Below are positions 44,908 through 53,375 of a stretch of 64,000 bases of DNA, piece by piece. The DNA lies in assembly GCA_938005545.1 (NCBI GenBank), contig CALKXV010000009.1, forward strand, positions 186,001 to 250,000. The letters are read 5' to 3'. The notes beneath the pieces were generated by a model that made no database searches, was not told the DNA's origin, and saw only the letters and a program-made list of their open reading frames with translations. The position numbers and the translations under genes were made by a program. Positions within the stretch are counted from its first letter, which is position 1, and each line of letters starts with the position of its first letter. The stretch comes from an uncultured Paracoccaceae bacterium. GTDB taxonomy: Bacteria > Pseudomonadota > Alphaproteobacteria > Rhodobacterales > Rhodobacteraceae.

Positions 44908-45668
44908 CAAAGCGACGCCGTTATGCCGCCATCCACATAAAGCGTGTGGCCATTTACAAAACTCGACGCATCAGAAGACAAGAACACAGCTGCACCGACG
45001 AGTTCTTCGACTTGCCCCCAACGACCTGCGGGCGTTCGTTTTTCCAGCCAAGCGCTGAACTCTGGGTCTGAAACAAGTGCGGCATTCAACGGCGTATCAA
45101 AATAGCCGGGCGCAATGGCGTTACACTGTAATCCGTGCTGCGCCCAGTCCGTTGCCATGCCCTTGGTCAGATTACCCACCGCCCCTTTTGTGGCGGTATA
45201 GGGAGCGATACCCGGACGGGCCAAAGCGGTCTGAACTGAGCCGATATTGATAATCTTTCCCTTACCGCGTTTGATCATATGACGCGCAACTGCTTGACCT
45301 ACATGGAAAACACTCGCGACATTCGTTTGCAAAAGCTTCTCAAAAGCCTCAGGCGGAAAATTCTCCAGCTCGGCGCGATGCTGCATGCCTGCGTTATTGA
45401 TCAATATGTCGATGCTGCCTGTCCCGGCTTCAAAACTGTCGACTGCCGCACGTACCCCGTCGTGGTCCGTGGCGTCGAAGGCAAGAGTATGAACCGTGGC
45501 ACCCTTTTCAACCAGCACCGCAGCCGCATCGGCCAGTTTTGAAACGTCGCGCCCGTTCAACACGATCTCGGCGCCCGCCGCTGCCAGGCCTTTGGCCAAG
45601 GCGAAACCGATGCCCTGCGACGATCCAGTGATCAATACACGTTTCGAACTGAGTGAGAATAAGTCCAT
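44907..45668 (-). CDS. gluconate 5-dehydrogenase (SDR)
   Basis: A 253-residue SDR closely resembling Gno/IdnO, which interconverts 5-keto-D-gluconate and D-gluconate with NADP(H). The N-terminus LFSLSSKRVLITGSSQGIG is typical of that group, as are GSVQTALARPGIAPYTATKG (Ser, Tyr and Lys of the active site) and YFDTPLNAALVSDPEFSAWL. ATG 45668 has AAAAGG nine bases upstream. A TTG three codons earlier is also in frame. It feeds gluconate to the kinase immediately downstream. Confidence 0.93.
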   Translation of the reverse strand: MDLFSLSSKRVLITGSSQGIGFALAKGLAAAGAEIVLNGRDVSKLADAAAVLVEKGATVHTLAFDATDHDGVRAAVDSFEAGTGSIDILINNAGMQHRAELENFPPEAFEKLLQTNVASVFHVGQAVARHMIKRGKGKIINIGSVQTALARPGIAPYTATKGAVGNLTKGMATDWAQHGLQCNAIAPGYFDTPLNAALVSDPEFSAWLEKRTPAGRWGQVEELVGAAVFLSSDASSFVNGHTLYVDGGITASL

Positions 45669-45687
45669 GACGTCCAACCTTTTCGTG

Positions 45688-45713
45688 CGAAGGCCCCGAG
45701 GTTGAGGCCTTCG
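45688..45713. other. strong hairpin just upstream of the gluconate 5-dehydrogenase gene
   Basis: CGAAGGCC (45688-45695) and GGCCTTCG (45706-45713) form a perfect 8-bp GC-rich stem with a 10-base loop, only 20 bases upstream of the start codon and immediately before the ribosome-binding site. A U-run is absent on either side, so a 5' leader structure seems more likely than a terminator. About 32 bases further upstream lies another dyad, GGTTG-TCAAG-CAACC (45745-45759), a possible operator. Confidence 0.4.
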
Positions 45714-45830
45714 TGATGTCCGCGACCGTGTTAACGATAAGACTGGTTGTCAAGCAACCGGCGGCGTTCACCATCAACGTACGCCAAAACCTTAGCGGCT
45801 ATAAGGTTGTCAATGGAATCGAACCGGAAT

Positions 45831-47213
45831 TCACCCTGACCAAAGCTCTGTTCCCGGATAGAATTGCGACCACGCGAACCAAAATGCCTGATGGCTCCCA
45901 AGATCGGATCCATCTGCATCAACGGCTTTGATGCCACCAGCATCAAGCTCTAGGTGAACGTTCTCAAATTCGATCTTGGAACCGCTTTGCAAAGCCACGA
46001 CAGCAGCGCTTCGCTGAAACGCGATTGGTTTACCAGACGCTGTAACAACCCCGATGATGTCCTCGTGAACTGACAATCGCGGATCAACATCGCCAACGGG
46101 AAAAATCGGGCCATTGGCATCGCGCCCATTGCGGAAATCCGGATCGCGGCCCAGTGCATAGCGCTCTAGAAGAACCGTCGTTTCCGGGTGTTCCTTCTTC
46201 CACGTACCCCAGTCGGTTGTAATGACCGTCGCTTGTTTAAGCTGAACATTCTTTTTGGCAAGCGGTCCTGTCACCGCTTTACCCAGAAACGTATCAAAGA
46301 CCGAGAACGTCCTAAGATCATACATCACCTTGTTTGATCGAATTAAGAGCCCCGATGTTCTCAAAATTGGCCTTTCAATTCCAGGAGCCAGTTGATCGGT
46401 GAAATACGCCTGCGCCGCGCCACATAAGGTGCAATAGGGAATACCAAGATCACGTCCACCCAAAGTGTCGTTGACCATCTCGCGAACTTCCATAATCCGT
46501 CGCGGGTATGCCCGAAATTCGCCATTCACTTCGATCCCGAATACGATGTCGTCGTCTTTAAGCCATGTGGCGTCTTCGGCGCTACTGACCTCGGGATTGT
46601 CTGCGGCTGGAATGCAATTGCAGACGTCGTCTGTCGTGTCATAGGCACGGTCGTCAATCAGCACGCCGCCCCAAGACACAAGCCGCCAGTCAATGTCGCC
46701 CTCAACAAAGATCTTTTCCCAGCCGGGGATAACACTCGTAAACACATTGCGTTTCAATTCAAGGTAATCAGGCGGAGCTGGAATGCCCCATGCAATCAGG
46801 TGATCCGTCACGATCCCCCACGGGTTTCGTGTTTGCATATCTTTGCCGAGCAATTCAGAAGCCGTCTCGGCCAATTGATTGGATAAACCCCTTGAACTGG
46901 CAAAGCGCATCATATCGCTGATGACCCAGACCAGCCGTGGGTCTTTTGACTCGCCAATTTCAGCTAAAGCAATTGCCTGATCCCGCCCCCAAGTCGATTG
47001 TGCCATACTATCAATAAACGCCACCTTCACGGCGGCTTGCAGCTGTTCCGACAGCGGCCCCATTGGCACTTCAGGCGGTGTGCCGAATTCTTCGATCACG
47101 TAATCCGGAAGTCCGCCATTCTCGGCACGCAGTGCGTTCGTCCAGAACAGGGACAGCACAATCATAACCGCAACAAATAGTAAGCGAGATCGATAGCTGA
47201 TTAAGGTTGCCAT
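45831..47213 (-). CDS. DUF3179-domain protein, membrane-anchored or exported
   Basis: A 460-residue protein with an N-terminal hydrophobic segment (LLFVAVMIVLSLFW) ending near NALRAEN, a signal peptide or anchor. The DUF3179 core is clear: FGIEVNGEFRAYPRRIM, the conserved GIPYCTLCGAAQAY with its Cys-x-x-Cys, and SGLLIRSNKVMYDLRTFSVF. Function is unknown in the family. The CxxC suggests a redox or metal role outside the cytoplasm. It is separated from its neighbours by gaps of more than 100 bases and appears monocistronic. Confidence 0.9.
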   Translation of the reverse strand: MATLISYRSRLLFVAVMIVLSLFWTNALRAENGGLPDYVIEEFGTPPEVPMGPLSEQLQAAVKVAFIDSMAQSTWGRDQAIALAEIGESKDPRLVWVISDMMRFASSRGLSNQLAETASELLGKDMQTRNPWGIVTDHLIAWGIPAPPDYLELKRNVFTSVIPGWEKIFVEGDIDWRLVSWGGVLIDDRAYDTTDDVCNCIPAADNPEVSSAEDATWLKDDDIVFGIEVNGEFRAYPRRIMEVREMVNDTLGGRDLGIPYCTLCGAAQAYFTDQLAPGIERPILRTSGLLIRSNKVMYDLRTFSVFDTFLGKAVTGPLAKKNVQLKQATVITTDWGTWKKEHPETTVLLERYALGRDPDFRNGRDANGPIFPVGDVDPRLSVHEDIIGVVTASGKPIAFQRSAAVVALQSGSKIEFENVHLELDAGGIKAVDADGSDLGSHQAFWFAWSQFYPGTELWSG

Positions 47214-47427
47214 GGGTCAAAAGCCTTTCGCGTGGCATTTTCTTATCGAAACGCATAGACCGTCAATTGCCCATGCCACCAGTTGCGTACAATTGGAATC
47301 CGCACGCGTCGGCTTAAGCAAATATGACTTCAAAGCACCATGCGACCAATCACGATTGCATCAGCAACCCGTTATCTGCCCCTGAAACTACGGATTGCAG
47401 TACCAGACTATTTTTTCCGACCCGCAA

Positions 47428-47453
47428 GTCAAGCAATCCAGTGATTGCTCGAC
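47428..47453 (-). terminator. probable terminator after the SDR gene
   Basis: A stem of ten pairs with one mismatch, GTC-a-AGCAATC / GATTGCT-c-GAC around the loop CAGT, lies a few bases beyond the stop of the SDR gene at 47460. The base of the stem is not followed by a clean U-run on the minus strand (a run of A follows about 12 bases later), so termination efficiency is uncertain. Confidence 0.45.
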
Positions 47454-47459
47454 CTGACA

Positions 47460-48209
47460 TTAAACTGTGTAATTCAGGCCCAAACGTCCGCCATCGACAT
47501 AAATCGTCTCGCCAGTGATATAGCTGGCTTTCTTGCTTGCCAAAAAAGCAACAACGTCACCAATTTCACGTGCGGAACCAGCTCGGCCAAGCGGTGTTCG
47601 CGACATCGCTTTTTTAAAGGCCTCAGGATCGGCGTTCACTCCAGCCATCATCGCCGTATCGATTGAACCCGGCCCAACAGCATTGACGCGAATGTTGTGT
47701 TTTGCCAGCGCGATCGCCGCAACTTTTGTCAGCTGCATGACCCCACCTTTCGACGCGCAATAGGCCGGGATCGCGGGGATCGCCACTTGCGCATTGATCG
47801 ACGACATATTGACGATTGCGCCTTCGATGCCGTTGGCGATCATCGACTTCGCCGCGCGTTGCGTGGCCAGAAATACACCATTCAGATTGATCGCTATGAC
47901 CTTGTTAAAGGTTTCCAGTTCGTACTCCAGAAAATCCCCCGGCATGGCGACGCCTGCGTTGTTAACCAAGGCGGCCAAGGGGCCAATTTCGGCTTCGACG
48001 TGATCAAATAGCGCCGTGATCGCATCTGGATCACCCATGTCACAGGCCAACCCGATTGCACCGCTGATCGATGCCGCCGCCTCATTGACCCCAGTTTCGT
48101 TGATGTCGACCATGACCAACTGAAAGCCATCTTCGGCCAATGCCTCGGCGCAGGCCAGGCCAATGCCTTGCGCAGCCCCTGTTACAAGAGCGATTTTTTT
48201 ATCTGTCAT
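47460..48209 (-). CDS. SDR-family oxidoreductase
   Basis: A 249-residue classical SDR with VTGAAQGIGLACAEAL, NNAG, active-site NMSSINAQVAIPAI and YCASKGG, and the C-terminal YITGETIYVDGGR. ATG 48209 follows AAGGAAAAA, and a longer frame upstream has no conserved residues. It stands alone between DUF3179 and the ParB-domain gene, with an ATCAGA-AA-TCTGAT dyad 41 bases upstream (48250-48263) that may be an operator. The substrate is unknown. A sugar or polyol dehydrogenase near the gluconate genes is plausible. Confidence 0.92.
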   Translation of the reverse strand: MTDKKIALVTGAAQGIGLACAEALAEDGFQLVMVDINETGVNEAAASISGAIGLACDMGDPDAITALFDHVEAEIGPLAALVNNAGVAMPGDFLEYELETFNKVIAINLNGVFLATQRAAKSMIANGIEGAIVNMSSINAQVAIPAIPAYCASKGGVMQLTKVAAIALAKHNIRVNAVGPGSIDTAMMAGVNADPEAFKKAMSRTPLGRAGSAREIGDVVAFLASKKASYITGETIYVDGGRLGLNYTV

Positions 48210-48328
48210 CGTTTTTTCCTTGATGCCCAAAGAACTCAAATCCTGTCTCATCAGAAATCTGATCAACTACAAGACCGTTTTAGGTATTTCTTTCCCACGC
48301 GAACGCCCGCCACGCCTGTAATTGGCGT

Positions 48329-48577
48329 CTAATGTAGTCGCGCTTTCACTCTGTAGCCTTCGATTGTTTCTTCGCCCAAGGCACTCAAAGCTTCAAGTCG
48401 GTGCAGGCCTTCAATCAAGACAAACCCAGCACCGTCTGCGCGAACCCGGATGGGCGTGGTCTGGCCGTTCTCAAGAATATCCTCGGCCAAAGCGAGCACT
48501 CTGTCTTCATCAAGTGTCTTCTTGCGTTTGACTGGCACGCGGATCGATGCGATCGGGAACATCTCTTTTTTGAGCAT
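48329..48577 (-). CDS. ParB/sulfiredoxin-like single-domain protein
   Basis: An 82-residue protein made of one ParB-N/Srx fold: IASIRVPVKRKKTLDEDRV, then ENGQTTPIRVRADG and the hallmark IEGLHRLEALSALGEE. No helix-turn-helix or dimerisation domain follows, so it is not a partitioning ParB. Stand-alone domains of this type include sulfiredoxin-like and nucleotide-hydrolysing proteins of uncertain role. The start is ambiguous: ATG 48577 is given, a GTG at 48592 would add five residues, and no clear ribosome-binding site decides. It lies 119 bases upstream of the SDR gene on the same strand. Confidence 0.75.
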   Translation of the reverse strand: MLKKEMFPIASIRVPVKRKKTLDEDRVLALAEDILENGQTTPIRVRADGAGFVLIEGLHRLEALSALGEETIEGYRVKARLH

Positions 48578-48592
48578 GCCAAATGTGTGCAC

Positions 48593-49199
48593 GCTGTAGT
48601 CAATTTTTACCAGCGTTTTCGAAAAAGTGCCCCTGCGTGCCGGTCGACACGTGATGGGTCACGCATCGTAACACACTGATGTTTCGTATCTTTTCCTTAT
48701 GTCAGAATCCATCGCCCAAACGATAATGTTCAGCACAATTTGCCAAACTCCGATGTCAATCTATGCGGCAATATCGTATCGGCATCCCGTCGAAGACGCT
48801 CGGTTCGAAAGCGCTGCGTAAACTTGCAGAGTTGTAATGTCTGGCAAAACAGACTAAGTAAACCTAGCGAGAGCTGCTGTTCACGTTCCTTCGGGCGTAT
48901 CGCCCCCCGTTCGTCCATCGCAGCTCATTATCAAGAAAATTCAGCTGTCATTCCCGGCCAGGGGTTGGTGTTTGGAAAGGGTGCCGAAGTCTTCGTGCAC
49001 GGACACACCAGTTGTGACGTACGCCAGCGCGACCCGTCGACCATAAGTCGGCGGATACAAACGGGGCACGAAATCACTTCGTTTCGAAATGTCAAAAATG
49101 CGCGGCGGTGCGTGCTCAGCACCTGAATTGCGACAACACCGGCGTCGGCGCTGCCGCGGGTCAATTCGCCGAGCAATCGAACTCAAATAAGGACTGAAC
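48593..49199. other. long intergenic region without a recognisable gene
   Basis: This gap of about 600 bases is divergent between the ParB-domain gene and the DUF1611 gene. Frames of 60-130 codons exist, but their translations are rich in Arg, Cys and Ser with no family resemblance and no ribosome-binding site, so I treat them as chance. A TAAGGACTG ribosome-binding site for the DUF1611 gene lies at its end. I see no RNA gene or repeat. Confidence 0.5.
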
Positions 49200-50399
49200 A
49201 TGGACACGGACCACACGACCATAGGCATTATTCAGCACGCCGTTGAAGTCGCAAGGGCACCACCTGCGGAAAAACTGAGCGGCGCTCAATCCAATTCGCC
49301 TTCGCAGGCAATCCAAGCCCCAAGCGCGATCGTGTATTGCGAGGGGAACTTTGCACAAATTGACGGAAAAACTGCAAACGGTCTCATTCGGAATTCGCAG
49401 GCCTATCGCATCGTCGCGGTGATCGACAGCCACTGCGACGGCGGTGATAGCGGTATGATCCTTGATGGCGTTGTGAACAACATTCAGATTTACGGCGATC
49501 TTGAAACGGCGATCACAGGTCAAACGTTCGTCCCGGACACATTGATCTACGGGATGGCTCCCTCAACGGGAAAACTCTCGCAAACCGACCGCGACGTCGT
49601 GCTGGATGCAATTTCGCGTGGAATGAACATCGTGTGCGGTCTGCATGAATATCTGGGCGAGGATGCTGAAATAGCCGCAACTGCGCTAAGCTGCGGTGTA
49701 ACCATTCGCGACATCCGCAAACCAAAAGCCAGCAAAAATATGCGCTTGTTCGACGGTTCGGTCGGTGACGTTCCGGCGCTTAGAATTGCTGTTCTCGGAA
49801 CCGATTGTGCAATTGGGAAACGCACAACCGCAACCATTCTTGCTAGTGCACTGAACACGAAAGGCATCAAAACAGTGCTTATTGGCACCGGTCAAACGGG
49901 CTTGATGCAAGGTGCGAAATTTGGTGTTGCTATGGATGCCGTACCGCCTCAATTCTGTTGTGGAGAGTTGGAAGGCGCGATTGTTGCCGCCTCGGATGCC
50001 GAACAACCCGATGTTATTCTAATCGAGGGACAAGGCGCGCTTAGCCATCCGGCATTTTGCACATCGGCCTTTATTCTTCGCGGAAGCCAGCCCGATGCGG
50101 TCATCCTTCAACATGCGCCCAAACGCGTCCATCGTTGCGACTTTCCCAAAATGCCGATGCCAGAACCGGCAGACGAAATCGCACTGATCGAAACTTTTTC
50201 CGACGCGAAAGTCATCGGGCTGACAATAAATCACGAAGGTATGTCCGAAGCCGAGATCGGCGCAACCATCACCGAACAATCACATATCTTGGGCCTTCCG
50301 GTAACTGATCCGCTAAGCAGACCGGCCGCCACTCTGCTCGCCCTTGTCGCAGAAGCCTATCCCGGACTATTTGAGAAAAAATTCGCGACGGCCCTATGA
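49200..50399 (+). CDS. DUF1611-family P-loop protein (DgcN-like)
   Basis: A 399-residue protein of the DUF1611 family. After an unconserved N-terminus of about 45 residues comes AIVYCEGNFAQIDGKTANGL, then the P-loop GTDCAIGKRT at residues 200-209, LIGTGQTGLMQGAKFG and LIEGQGALSHPAFCTS. From memory, one family member (DgcN) acylates D-glutamate in marine Alphaproteobacteria. Others are uncharacterised. The stop overlaps the start of a PLP racemase gene (ATGA), tying it to D/L-amino-acid metabolism. The natural start could lie downstream of 49200. Confidence 0.88.
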   Translation: MDTDHTTIGIIQHAVEVARAPPAEKLSGAQSNSPSQAIQAPSAIVYCEGNFAQIDGKTANGLIRNSQAYRIVAVIDSHCDGGDSGMILDGVVNNIQIYGDLETAITGQTFVPDTLIYGMAPSTGKLSQTDRDVVLDAISRGMNIVCGLHEYLGEDAEIAATALSCGVTIRDIRKPKASKNMRLFDGSVGDVPALRIAVLGTDCAIGKRTTATILASALNTKGIKTVLIGTGQTGLMQGAKFGVAMDAVPPQFCCGELEGAIVAASDAEQPDVILIEGQGALSHPAFCTSAFILRGSQPDAVILQHAPKRVHRCDFPKMPMPEPADEIALIETFSDAKVIGLTINHEGMSEAEIGATITEQSHILGLPVTDPLSRPAATLLALVAEAYPGLFEKKFATAL

Positions 50400-51517
50400 C
50401 TTCGCCTCGGGTCGAGGTCGATTTGAGCAAAATACGCCACAACACAAAGACGCTCGTAAGAAGACTTAAGGTCCACGGGATAAGTGTAACCGGCGTCACA
50501 AAGGCCGTCTGCGGGCACCCTGCCATAGCGCAGGCGATGCTTGATGGCGGTGTCGCAGGCCTTGCCGATGCCCGCATCGCCAATGTACGTCGGTTGCGTC
50601 TGGCCGGCATTACCTGCCCGGTCACGTTGATCCGAACACCGCTTCTCAGCCAAATCGACGACGTCGTTGAACTCTGCGACGCAAGCTACAATTCTGAGAG
50701 CGAAGTAATTGCCGCGCTCGGTGATGTGGCTGCGAAATCCGGAACGCTCCACAACATCCTATTGATGGTCGAAATGGGCGACATGCGCGAAGGGATCCTG
50801 CCGGGCAACGTCGCCTCAATCGCTCGGCACTGTGTCAAAACGAAAGGGATCGCGCTCACGGGACTGGCTGCCAATTTCGCCTGCCTTGGCGGTGAGCGCC
50901 CGAATGCTGCAAAGATGGCTGCCTTCTCGACGATTGCAGATAAGATTGAAGGTCAGTACGGGCCGTTTTCGGGCGTTGTTTCGGGCGGAAACTCCGCATG
51001 TTTGCCTTGGGTCGCGACGACCGAAGAAACGGGTCGCACCAACGATTTTCGGATCGGTGAGGCGATTTTGCTGGGTGTCGATCCCCTGAACGGCGAACAG
51101 ATTGGTGGGCTTTTCACCGATGCCTTTTCGCTGGTCGCGGAAGTCATAGAAGTGAAAGTTAAGTCCGAAACCATCGTGGCAGCCTTTGGCAGCGCGCCAC
51201 CGCCGAACATTCGACTTGTGGCTGACAACGATTGTTGCTCGCGCTCGATTTTGGCCCTTGGACGTCAGGACACAGATGTATTGGGGCTGACCATGCCATC
51301 CGGCACGACCTATTTGGGTGCAACCAGCGATCACATGGTCGTTCAAAGAGCCAAGCCCGAGATTGTCGTCGGATCAGAATTGAAATTTCAGATGAATTAC
51401 AGTGCCTTGATGCGGGTTATGGCCAACTCCGACGTTGTAATCAAACTGGTAAAACCGCCAGCTTCGAAAACAAGGCGCGTCGCCAAAACGAAAAAAACCC
51501 ATCTGGATCTGGTCTAA
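50396..51517 (+). CDS. alanine/ornithine-racemase-family PLP enzyme
   Basis: A 373-residue fold-type III PLP protein like ornithine racemase (Orr) and YhfX. The N-terminus VEVDLSKIRHNTKTLVRRL leads to the PLP-lysine K36 in GVTKAVCGHPAIAQ. Also seen are LLMVEMGDMREGILP and SGGNSACLP. The C-terminus is lysine/arginine-rich. It should racemise an amino acid, with alanine, ornithine or glutamate as candidates. Being co-translated with the DUF1611 gene, it probably shares an intermediate with it. No enolase-superfamily gene, which I recall beside dgcN, is present here. Confidence 0.88.
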   Translation: MTSPRVEVDLSKIRHNTKTLVRRLKVHGISVTGVTKAVCGHPAIAQAMLDGGVAGLADARIANVRRLRLAGITCPVTLIRTPLLSQIDDVVELCDASYNSESEVIAALGDVAAKSGTLHNILLMVEMGDMREGILPGNVASIARHCVKTKGIALTGLAANFACLGGERPNAAKMAAFSTIADKIEGQYGPFSGVVSGGNSACLPWVATTEETGRTNDFRIGEAILLGVDPLNGEQIGGLFTDAFSLVAEVIEVKVKSETIVAAFGSAPPPNIRLVADNDCCSRSILALGRQDTDVLGLTMPSGTTYLGATSDHMVVQRAKPEIVVGSELKFQMNYSALMRVMANSDVVIKLVKPPASKTRRVAKTKKTHLDLV

Positions 51518-51618
51518 CGTGTTAATGGTTGTGGTATCGGCGCTCCGTTGCATCTACTGCCACCGAAGCACTCACCGGCAACACCGCAGAAATTCGTATT
51601 CAGAAAGAAAGTCACCCA

Positions 51619-51834
51619 ATGACAAAGTCGAATAGGAATGACGCCCCCGGAAAATTCACGACCCCGAAGAAAGAAACCTTGATGGACAAGACGACGCGGG
51701 TCGCACAAGAGCTGATTGACGATGAGGCGAAGCAACGGCAAGCCAAGACCAAACGCCTCCGCGAAGCCCGCCTCAAAAGCGATGCCGCTACACCCGACAA
51801 ACCAGACAAGCCCGATGCGAAGACTTCAACTTAG
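51619..51834 (+). CDS. small lysine/arginine-rich hypothetical protein (71 aa)
   Basis: A 71-residue, very hydrophilic protein. The central part (MDKTTRVAQELIDDEAKQRQ, then AKTKRLREARL) looks like one amphipathic helix, followed by a Pro/Lys/Asp tail (PDKPDKPDAK). There is no signal peptide or membrane segment. AAGAAAG precedes ATG 51619, and an internal ATG at 51682 is an alternative start. I have no functional assignment. Good codon structure and intergenic position support it as a real gene. Confidence 0.6.
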   Translation: MTKSNRNDAPGKFTTPKKETLMDKTTRVAQELIDDEAKQRQAKTKRLREARLKSDAATPDKPDKPDAKTST

Positions 51835-51868
51835 AAAAGCGCATAGAATTCACAAGTCGCGTAATTGA

Positions 51869-52231
51869 ACTAACGACATAAACCTCTTCTCTGCACCCGC
51901 CGAGAGCCTTTTGGAAAACGGGTCTCTGCTCCATGAGGAACTGATCAAACTATCGCGCAACCCGTTCTTTCACATGGCGCTTCAGCGCGTGAACCTGATG
52001 CGCCGCCTGATGGAATACCGCACCGAGGTCAATCGCGAACGTCTCGTCGAACAATGCACGGAACACCTTGAAACTCTGACGTTGCTCAAAAGAGGAAACG
52101 TGGCCGATACATCCTATTTGATGTGCCAACGTCTTGGCGGCGCATTGAAACGCAAATCACCGCGCGCCTGGAACTGCGCCGCAGACCCGAAAAATACAGA
52201 CGACCATGCAATACAGGATCACGCAAAGTGA
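51869..52231 (+). pseudogene. GntR-family (FCD) regulator, N-terminally truncated
   Basis: The open frame has no proper start and encodes only the C-terminal effector half of a GntR/FadR-type regulator: LLHEELIKLSRNPFFHMAL, then LMRRLMEYRTEVNRERLVEQ and EHLETLTLLKRGNV match FCD helices. The helix-turn-helix domain is absent, the frame is closed by a stop at 51866-51868, and only 34 bases separate that from the preceding gene. The last metal-binding His expected near YLMCQRL is also missing. It is probably a decayed regulator of the TRAP operon that follows. Confidence 0.75.
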
Positions 52232-52386
52232 AGGTTGACTGACTTGCGACATCTTGGATGCCAAAGTAACGTTCGATCATACAAACGAACCCGCAGCGAC
52301 CCTGGTGTCGAAACGAATTGATGATTTCTGTTACATAATTCGGCGTCGAAATCGGGTTTGGTACACGCATTTCTGGGAGGGAATAG

Positions 52387-53370
52387 ATGAAACTGTTAGG
52401 AGCAATTGCGACCAGCGCGGCCTTGCTTTTGGGCACGGCTGCCGCGGCAAAAGACCTGAGCCTGTCCTACTTCATGGGCCCCAAACATCCGATGAATGGT
52501 GCGGTATTCACGCCGTTTTCTGAAAAGCTGGCCGAAGTGTCTGGCGGCGAGATGACTGTGACGCAGTTTGCCGGTGGCGCGTTAAACTCGGCACCACCCA
52601 AACAATACTCCATTCTGTTGGACGGCGTGGCGGACGTTGCATTCCATTTGCCCGGCTACACGGCACAGCTTTTTCCGATCGCAACATCAGTGACAACGCC
52701 AAATATGTGCGACACGGCAGTTGAATGTACCGAAGCCATGTGGCGCGCATACGACGTGATCGAACAGGAATTCGACGCCAAGATTTTGGCGCTCTGGGCC
52801 AATAGCCCTCAAGTCCTCTTTTCGAAAGATACGGCGATCCGAACGCTCGAGGATATGGAAGGCAAGATCGTTCGCGTTACCTCAGCGCAAGACATTCCGT
52901 TCACTGCGGCTTTGGGAGCATCCGCCGTGTCTCAACCCGTAAGCGTGATCAATCAGAACCTGTCAAACGGCGTTGTTGATATCGTCTCTATTGATCCTTC
53001 GGCGGCGTTGTCGTTCAAATTGCACGAACCAACAAACTACATCACAGTCGGCGTGCCCGGCGCGGGTTCGGCCTTTGTCTTATTGATGAACAAGGGCGTT
53101 TATGGCGCGCTTTCCGACCAAGAAAAAGCCTGGGTCGATGAGGCTTCGGGGAAATGGTTGTCGCTGGAAGGTGCCAAGCGTTATGACGCAATCGCACAAA
53201 AAGCACTGGATGTGTCCGCTCAGAACGGCGTCGAGATCATCACCCTATCGGATGAAGAAGCGGCCCGGTGGGACGCAGCTATTGAACCTGCGATGGAGGC
53301 TTGGCTGGCTTCCGAAGTGGGACAAGGCCTGACAGGTGCTGATGTCACGAAGCTGATGAAGGGGAATTAA
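52387..53370 (+). CDS. dctP: TRAP transporter solute-binding protein DctP
   Basis: A 327-residue periplasmic DctP-family protein with signal peptide MKLLGAIATSAALLLGTAAA. Visible features are FMGPKHPMNGAVFTPFSEKL, EDMEGKIVRVTSAQDIPFTA (the region holding the carboxylate-binding Arg) and SVINQNLSNGVVDIVSIDPS. It captures a carboxylate for the DctQM pore genes downstream. The ribosome-binding site TGGGAGGGAATAG is strong. The ligand is unknown, though an amino or hydroxy acid would match the racemase neighbours. Confidence 0.93.
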   Translation: MKLLGAIATSAALLLGTAAAAKDLSLSYFMGPKHPMNGAVFTPFSEKLAEVSGGEMTVTQFAGGALNSAPPKQYSILLDGVADVAFHLPGYTAQLFPIATSVTTPNMCDTAVECTEAMWRAYDVIEQEFDAKILALWANSPQVLFSKDTAIRTLEDMEGKIVRVTSAQDIPFTAALGASAVSQPVSVINQNLSNGVVDIVSIDPSAALSFKLHEPTNYITVGVPGAGSAFVLLMNKGVYGALSDQEKAWVDEASGKWLSLEGAKRYDAIAQKALDVSAQNGVEIITLSDEEAARWDAAIEPAMEAWLASEVGQGLTGADVTKLMKGN

Positions 53371-53375
53371 GCAGG

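Noticed and set aside
48740-49126. 128-codon plus-strand frame in the long intergenic region
   Set aside because: The translation is Arg/Ser/Cys-rich with no family resemblance and no ribosome-binding site, typical of chance frames.
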